Below are positions 34,293-43,200 of a stretch of 64,000 nucleotides of DNA, piece by piece. Made by a program: the position numbers and the translations under genes. The notes beneath the pieces were generated by a model. That model saw only the letters and a program-made list of their open reading frames with translations. It had not been told where the DNA came from and searched no databases. The stretch spans positions 41,823,003-41,887,002 of the forward strand of contig OW387148.1 of assembly GCA_936440205.1 (NCBI GenBank), in the 5' to 3' direction. Position 1 is the stretch's first letter. Each line of letters starts with the position of its first letter. The DNA is from Lepidonotus clava. Lineage: Eukaryota; Annelida; Polychaeta; Phyllodocida; Polynoidae.

Positions 34293-37200
34293 GTAAGCAC
34301 CTTGTTACAAGGTGAATTGTACTTATTTATTTAACTGTCATACCCATAGCCATACTAGCTGACCAACAAACTGATTATTACTGTATATTTCAATGTACTA
34401 GCTTAGCAGCACACTGTTTATTATCTTGAACTACTCCTCATGCTACTACCTGATTTATAGTATAACTATATACAACCTAATTTGCAATACCTATTGTAGA
34501 CAATGGTACTTGCCTCACCAAAACAGTTGGTGCTACAACTGGTGTTATGTGAGGACACACGGAAATGTGAATCTCACTTATCTACGTTACACTGATGCTT
34601 TTTCACACTTACAGCATCCAAATGTTTATATTGTATATCAACCCTGTCCTTAATGTATTGTAATGTATCCTCTTAATGAGGAAGTGAATAAAATCATTGT
34701 CTTTGTTTGTATCTGTGTACACTGTCCAAATGTTGACATGTTGACACAATTAAACATGCTTTTGGGTCTAAACATGTGACCAAAAGTGGGTTGGCAAAAT
34801 GTCACTCTCTCCTATAAATATCTCAAGGTGGCTCTACTTCCAAATTTCATGGTTATGCCTCAGAGGTGCCTTTTACTAAATTTGTAGCTTTTAACTCCTC
34901 TGTAACAATTTCTCAAATAAATAACTTTAAAGGGAGTCAAAAGCAAGGTTGGGTCAAAATATGACAACATTTGTAAACTCAAATAACTATGAAAACAATT
35001 CTAAGAGTCTAACTTTAACCATTGGGACAGTATAAATCATGGTAACTAACCTATCTTCACTGGAATTCCTCAAAACTCATGTAATCTATGTTGGTAAAGA
35101 AACCAATTTTACTGGGTCACCAAAATTGACCAGTTACGAGTTTTAGTGTATTTTGATACAGTTTAAGTCTGTATTCACAGATTAGACTTTACCACAGGCC
35201 TAGTTTATAGCAATCGAATATATTTCAATAGTTAACAGAATTTTCAAAATTTTGACCCAACATTGCTTTTGGCTCCCTTTAATAGACCCTACTATGAAAA
35301 CTGTGTTCTTCTTCCAGCGGCGTGCGGTCTTCCTCGGAGCAATAGTGGTTCTTGGTACTCTGACAGGTGAGGCCATTTATTGATTCAAAACGTGGCCAAC
35401 AGTTGTCATAATATTCAGATCTATGATGTACAGAAGGCTGAAATAATTAATGACAGTAAATACCACTGCTGGGGATGAGCATCATACAAAAACAGGGTTG
35501 TTGGTCTTTTTTCAGGTTCTGTGATACAATCTAATCTGTCTGGGGAGGTTACACACCCAGTCCTAAAGAAACCAGTATTGATGTGGAAATTCGTCTCACA
35601 CATGTGCTAAGTCAAAGTTAACCTATTTTTACTTTGAAAGGAAGTTATTAGCCCCTAATCATATTATTATAGTTACAATTGTGATCTGTTAAAACAAATA
35701 TTGTAACCAAAATTACCGGTGTGAGTCCCAACCAATATATGTAAACCTTGGTAAGCAGTGATATTCAAATAAACTTTCAAATGTTTCTGTGCATTTACAT
35801 TTCAAACTGAAATATCCTGTTGCTTTACATCCCACCTTCCTTTGGCCTCATGTAGGTGCCTCAGCTGCTGGGTATGGTGAGCCGTGTGAGACGACTGGCG
35901 ACTGTTCGACCAACCTAGCAACATGCCAGGTCCCTGCTGAGGGATGCGGGCAAAAAACATGTCAATGTCCCTCCGGCCACAGCTACACTGACCTCGGCTT
36001 GACGTCCATATGCACACCACGTATGTACCCTCATTGGCCCATGGCCCGTTGCATAATAGATTTTCGTAACAACAATAACTTTAAGATAATTTTAAGATCA
36101 TTGTCATAACGACAATTGATATCATTGTTACGATCACCTTGATATCTCTTCTTCTACTGGATAAAGTTAAATTCTGTAAATCGATATATGAAGGGAAAAA
36201 TTAAGAAAAAAATCAGTAAAAATTATAGCTCATTCGGGACATTCTAAATAAGTTTTTTTCTAGTGTCATGACGATCACTGTTACGATAAAAGTAATAACG
36301 AAAGGTTTTGTTGTTTAATTGATTTTCGTTGTTATTATTGGTATCGTGCAATGGGTCACTGTTGCCCATTGAGTTATCATAACAATGAAAACTTTAAGAT
36401 AACTTTAAGACACATGTCGCTACAATGATAGTTATCAGTGTAGTGATACCCCTTATATCTTTGTTTCTCCTGTTTCAAATTGATTTCTGTAAATAGATAT
36501 ATGAATGGGCACCATAGGGCAATAAAAAAAATAACATCTCATTAACAGCATTCTAAATAGTTTTTTTTTGAGTTTCAAAACGTGTGTTATAACGTGCAAA
36601 GTTGCTACGAAAGGTATCGTTAATTTGCTACCTTGCATTGTAGCAATAGGTATTGTGCAACAGGCCACTTATCATGAATACAAGTCAGTTTTCACTAAAG
36701 GCTATTCCACTATGCATTGTTCTACTTGCGTTGGTGCCTCCGGTTATGTCTACAGTGACCTCGTGGTTTACACGATATGCAATCCACGTATGTACCCTCA
36801 TATCACAAGTACGAGTTGGTTTTCATTAACGAGGATTTTTGTAGAATGAGGCAACCCTGCTGAGGATTGTATTCCAAAAACAAAAAACAAAAATGAAAGA
36901 AATATACATTAAAGCTTTTTTTATTATTCTCTTTCAGATAGAATTAATCACCTTATGGCCAAGCATCTAACAGATAACATTATGTTCTTATCAACCTGTA
37001 CATGTTACTTCAGATTTTGACATAAGAAACATTTTTATTTTGAATTGTTTTGTCTTGTTTTTTTGGGTGAGTATATTGCTAAGGAATTAGTTTCTATTTG
37101 GATGCACCATCAGTATGTAGCTGTATTCAGGCCAAATCATTGATATGTAGCAAAAACTGGAAGGGGCCCAATACAGATACCTGGGGAACACCTAAAAAGA

Positions 37201-40200
37201 TGACACAAAACTTTCTCATGTTATCATGTTATTTCCTATCAGCTAGCTATGATTTGAACCAGCACATAGTCAGACCATTTACTCCCAAGCGATTCATTTT
37301 TAAAGTTAATGTTTCTTGATAAATAAAGTCTCAAGCTTTACTCAAGTCCAATAAAAGTCTTTTAATATTAGTTCATATTACTGTACAGTCTGTCTAATCA
37401 GAATGTCATTGCAGTCACTGTATGTGTACCCTTTTCTGAACTGTCATGTCACAGTGACATTATAATGCTGCACAACCATACAGTCAGCAGTAAACTCTAT
37501 TGCATTCAACTGACATCCCAGGCAAGCAGCAATGTAACAAGCACGTTCTGTGACCATACTTCTTTGGTCAGTCTGTTACCTGCCCAATTTACATGTAACA
37601 GTTAATCTCTTTACGTTAGGTTGAGAATCGACAAGACAGAGTGTTGTAATAAAACTGCATTTTCTTGCTTGAGGTCAAACCTGCCATTTGTTTACATTGA
37701 AATTCACAGGTTCTTTTTTCTAGTGAATGTGGAGAGCATCAGCTGTCGACTGGCGAATCAGTGCGGCTACATGCAGGGCGACTGCGGCACGGACAACGAC
37801 AACTGTGACACAAGTCAGGGTAAGATCTTGTTAAAGGAAGCCAAAAATAATAATTTCAATGAAATTCTTCAAACTCAAATAATCATGGAAATACATTCCT
37901 TGGGCCTATGTTTGGCACGAGTTAAAATCTAATATGACAGAAAATTATTCAAAAAACTTATTTTTTATTCTCAACTCAATTGATGTGGATCTACAAAAAT
38001 GGGGTTTGTTTACATCTCCCTTTAATTCTACTTCAGTTTCAGCTAGTTTTCACAGCTGGTTCTTTACCACTGACCTTGGGTGGACTCATCTAAGATATTT
38101 CTATAGTTATCTGAATTTGGAAAATTTTGTCAATACTATTGGTTTTGGGTCCCTTCGAATATTTTTTTTGGTGGAGGGTGGGGGTTCCACCAGGCAAGAT
38201 AAAACCAACAACAGGCTAACAACACTTATGCAAAACCTCAGGAGCAGCATATACTTGTTTAGTAATACTTAAGCCCCATACCCACTAAGCAATTTTACAA
38301 GCAGCCAGTGCCCGTCGCCTTGTAAGCAATGACCGAATCACTAATAAAGTCATCAGCCAAATGGATTTTTAAGCAAGTTTGATATTTGTCTGCAATTTTA
38401 CTGGCAAATTTGACCGGTCTAAACTTTAATATTTATTTTTTCATGTTGGTTTGAAAGTATATCCTAAATTTTTTCCTATGTTATTTCAACACAATTAGTC
38501 CAAACCTACCTGCAGGTGCTTTAAAAACTATATATCAACTATCAATGATTTGGAAAAATAACTATGACTATAGACATAAAAATTATTCTAGATAAGACGT
38601 AATGTTTCATCTAAGCGACAAAATAGATTCCTGTTCATTATCAATTCCAGCCTTATGAAAATGTTGTCAGTGACATCACCTCACGCTTGCTTAACGTCAG
38701 GTTATGTATTAAATACATTGACCCTTGATGACAAATTTTGTCATCAAGGGTCTAAAATCTATTCTTTGTACCTATAACTCTGCCTCTGGCTGTAAGAACT
38801 GTTCTGTTCCTTTAATTCTACATCTGGATGTAAGAACTATTCTCTGTTCCTCAAACTCTACCTCTGGATGTAAGAACAATTCTTTGTGCCTTTAACTCTA
38901 CCTCAGGGTGCAAGAACTATTCTTTGTGCCTCAAACTCTATGTCTGGGTGTAAGTACTATTCTTTATACCTCAGACTCTATCTCTGGATGCAAGAACTAT
39001 TCTTTGCACCTCAAACTCTATGTCTGGGTATAAGAACTATTCTCTGTTCCTTTAACACTACCTCTGGGTGTAAGAACTATCCTTTGAGCCTTTAACTCTA
39101 CCTTTGCTCTCCCATTTCAGGTCTGATCTGCTCCAATGGGGACTGTGTCTGTGACGTGGGGTACCGCTACCATCCGGGTGCCGCCAGTTGTATCCCAAAG
39201 ATCTCAGGTGAGGGCTATCTGCACTGACATCCTACCTTGTGAAAATGTGCTCTTAAAATGATTATGTACCAGTATGGAAAGGACGTGAAATCTGATTGTT
39301 TTCTATATATGCAGATTGGGCAGTTCTATGAATGACAAATTCTAACTTTGTTCATGCCTGTAAAACATTAAAAGATGATATGTGGGTATGGAATAAATTA
39401 TTTATACATTGGTTCTGTTTGCAGTTGCAACCTGCTCAGGCAGTTCATGCGTGTGTGACAGTGACTACCAATACCATGCGGGCACCGCACTGTGTATCCA
39501 CTCAGGTACGGGTGTATGTGTGTGTATGTGTGTGTCAGCAGTTGTATATTCTAAATGGTTAAATTCAACAAAATTAACTTATTCACATTTTGTGCAGACC
39601 TTGTGCAACAAAGAATTTGATAAGAAAGAACTAAAAATTATAGAAAGGTTTCTTCACAGTCAAAATCATTACGGAGGCAGCAAAAAACTCTATGCCTCTG
39701 GCACACATTACACCAAGGAAAACCAAACCAGACCAAAAGGAAGAACCCACAGTACAAGATCAAAAACATCTTAAATACCATAAAAGGAGATTTGCTCAGG
39801 CAAGGCGGGGATATGAGAGTAATAGAGATAACAGGGATAGAAGACGGGAATTCATAATAGCAAGAAGGGAATATAGGCGTATCAAATACCAGATAAAAAA
39901 GAAGACAAAAGAAGACAAAATACAGAAATTAGCAGAACTAGAATCAAAGAATGCAAGACTATTTTGGAACTCGGTAAAGAAAATTACAAAAACCAAATCC
40001 AAAGATCCAAATATTACACCTCAGCAATGGACTGATTACTTTCACAACCTCCTGAACATTAAACAAAAAAGAGAAAATTATGCGTCAACATTCTCCAGTT
40101 ATGCAGAGACATCTCTTCACACTTTAGAAACACTTTCCAAGGATGGTAGTATGGACTATGCAATTAGCGTAGATGAAGTCACAAACACTCTTAAGAAAAC

Positions 40201-43200
40201 AAAGAATGGGAAGTCAACGGGGCCAGATCTTATCAACAATGAAATGTTAAAGTATGGGGGACCAAAAGTACACAAGGCACTAGTCCACCTATACAATACT
40301 ATTCTTCAATCAGGGGAATACCCAAAAAACTGGAAACTCGGCTGCATTACACCTATACACAAAAGCTCAGACATTAATAGTCCTGAAAACTACAGAGGAG
40401 TGGCAGTCGCTGACTGTGTGAGCAAAATATTTGGTAAAATACTAAATAGAAGAATAGTGAACTTCCTCACAGACAATGATTTCTGGAAACCAAATCAAAA
40501 TGGATTTATGGAAAAACGTAGAACAGAAGACAATGTAATAATATTACATTCTTTGGTAGAAAAATATGTTAAAAATCAGAAAAAAAAAATTATACACAGC
40601 TTTTGTCGATTTTAGAAAGTTCTTTGATTCAATCAACCGCCAGCTTCTTTTTTATAAAATGTTACAATGCGGTATAACAGGAAATCTCTATAGAGTCATA
40701 AAAAGTGCATATAGTGGAAATGAATACTGTGTTAAGACGAAATACGGATACACAAACAATTTCCCATCAACTTCAGGGGTCAAACAGGGATGCACCCTCA
40801 GCCCAACCCTTTCTAACATTTTTCAGAATGACATTCACGAAATATTTACAACTGACTGCTTTCCAGTACAACTAGAGAACACAGAATTCAATTCACTATC
40901 ATGGGCAGATGATCTGGTTATTGTCTCTCAGAGCAAGGAAGGTCTGCAACTATGTCTAGACAAACTAGCAGAGTACTGCTCCAAGTGGGAACTAAAGGTT
41001 AACACTCAAAAGACAAAAGTTATGCTACTATCAACAGGTAAAGCAAAGGTAGAAGACCTCTCTTTTCAAAACAACAAACTAGAGTGTGTTACTTCCTACA
41101 AATATCTAGGTCTACTAATAACAAGTACCGGTAACCTACAGAAGATGGAAATGGACAGAGTAACAAAGGTGAGGAGAGCAATGTTTTCGATCAAGCAGGC
41201 AATAAGCACCTCACATAATGTTTCAGTAAAGCTTTCCATGACTCTGTTTGATAGACAAATCGAACCTATACTGTTGTATGGTTGCCCAATTTGGGGCATG
41301 CCAGATAGTAATCACACATTAAGGCTGAAAACCGATGGGGTAGGTTCCAAAAGAGAGAAAGAATATGCTTATGAGTGTCTTAGGGCAATTGACGTTACAG
41401 ATGTAGAGATCATTAGTAATAGATATCTAAGGGCTAAACAAGAGATATCAATAACACTGTCAAATATTCAAGACAAAATAGAAATAATGCATAAATTCAG
41501 GAAATACCCGGTCACTTTTGAGGTTGAAGAAGTGGAACGTACAAAAACTAAGGACATGGAAAAATTTTATGTGAAATATTGTAAGTATACTTTAGGAGTC
41601 TCCAAATTTTCAAGCAATGTCTTAACCCTAAGTGAACTGGGGAGATACCCAATACAAACAAAATCTATTATCCTGGGCATTCTTTATTGGTGGCGCCTAG
41701 AATTTGGCACAGATAGTATTTTATTAAATAATGCTTTCAAAACTATGAAGAACGAGAACCACCAATGGACAAAAAATATACAAGATACTTTATGGAAAAT
41801 TGGGCTGGGGGATGTTTGGCTTTATCCCTTAAGATGGGACAAAAATTCACTGAAAGCATTAATATCAAGTCGTTTGCGAGACATATACATCCAGAAATAT
41901 ACAGAATATACTAGGAACCCGGGAAACGAAGAAAGATGTAAAGTTATTAATAACTGTCACGAAGACCATTATAAACAGAGAGATTATCTAGAAAAGGTTG
42001 TATCACCAGAAATAAGAAGTATATTGACAAAGCTTAGAATAGATATGAATTGTAAAGCTGATAGTCGGTTTAGAAGCTTTAGAAGTAAAAAGACAATTAG
42101 CCAATTATGTACTTGTGGAAATCCGAAACAAGATGTGTATCATATTCTCCTTGTTTGTGAAAATGCTAAGTTAACATCAATTAGAAGAAAATTTGAGAAC
42201 AACTACCAAAACTACTGTCAAAAATATAAGGACAAAAGCTTACCACAGAAAATATCAGAGATCTTGAATGTCACCCCCCACTGTCATAAGAATGACCTAG
42301 AAAAGTCAACCTTACTTGTCTGTACATTTATCAAAAATATATACGCAGCCACTAGGCCCTTAGAGATGTAGTTATCTAAGTCTGTTCCTATACCTGGTGT
42401 TGAGACAAATGTACCTGTACGTTAGTCAAATAAACCATTTCAAATTTCTGGAAAGATGATAAAACAAAAATTTGATGAATAAAATTGATATATTTTTAAG
42501 TAATTGGATGTAAGTCCTTTGCAATTCAGGGCAAACATCTTTTTTGTCTATGTTGAATCCCCTTTCTCTTTCAAGCGGTGAACACCAACTGTTCTACCGG
42601 AGCCACTTGTCCTGGGACAATGAACTGCGGAACTGGTGGGGCCTGCACCTGTCCCACCGGCTACACCTTCATCCTCTATGCATACCCTGACTTCTGCGTT
42701 GAAACAGGTAAGGCCGTCCCTCTGTCAACATACACCGACCCCGCATTCTTCGTCCCTTCAGGTCAGGGCAGCCAACCAATTTGGGTTTAGCTTTTTCTAC
42801 AGTAAGTTTGTTTAATAGGACAATAGGGGACACCCTAATGTTTAGAAGCTTTACATTCAAGATGTTTTATTTTGCCAGAAATAGGCCCAAGAAACTGACA
42901 TAACCGGAAACTTAAAAAAAATGAAAAAAAATGACTGATTTCTCTCTGGATAATACAAATCAGTCTGAAACTATATATTTGAACTGAACTTCTCATAGAA
43001 AACTGATTCAGTAATGTTTAAACACCCAAATCGGATCTGTTTTAGAAATTTTTTTTTTTTTTCTGAGGGATTTCCCCCATTGCTGGACATTGCTGAAATC
43101 AAATGTGTTTTTCATATCAAACAATTCCCCCTGAATATAATCTTCAGTGCTCTTCACCTTTTTTTCATACAAGTGGACATTGAGGTGAACATGACCAGGG

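Noticed and set aside
37934-38272. 112-codon + strand open frame
   Set aside because: It covers a worn TTAA-type element within gene C intron 4 and has no splice context.
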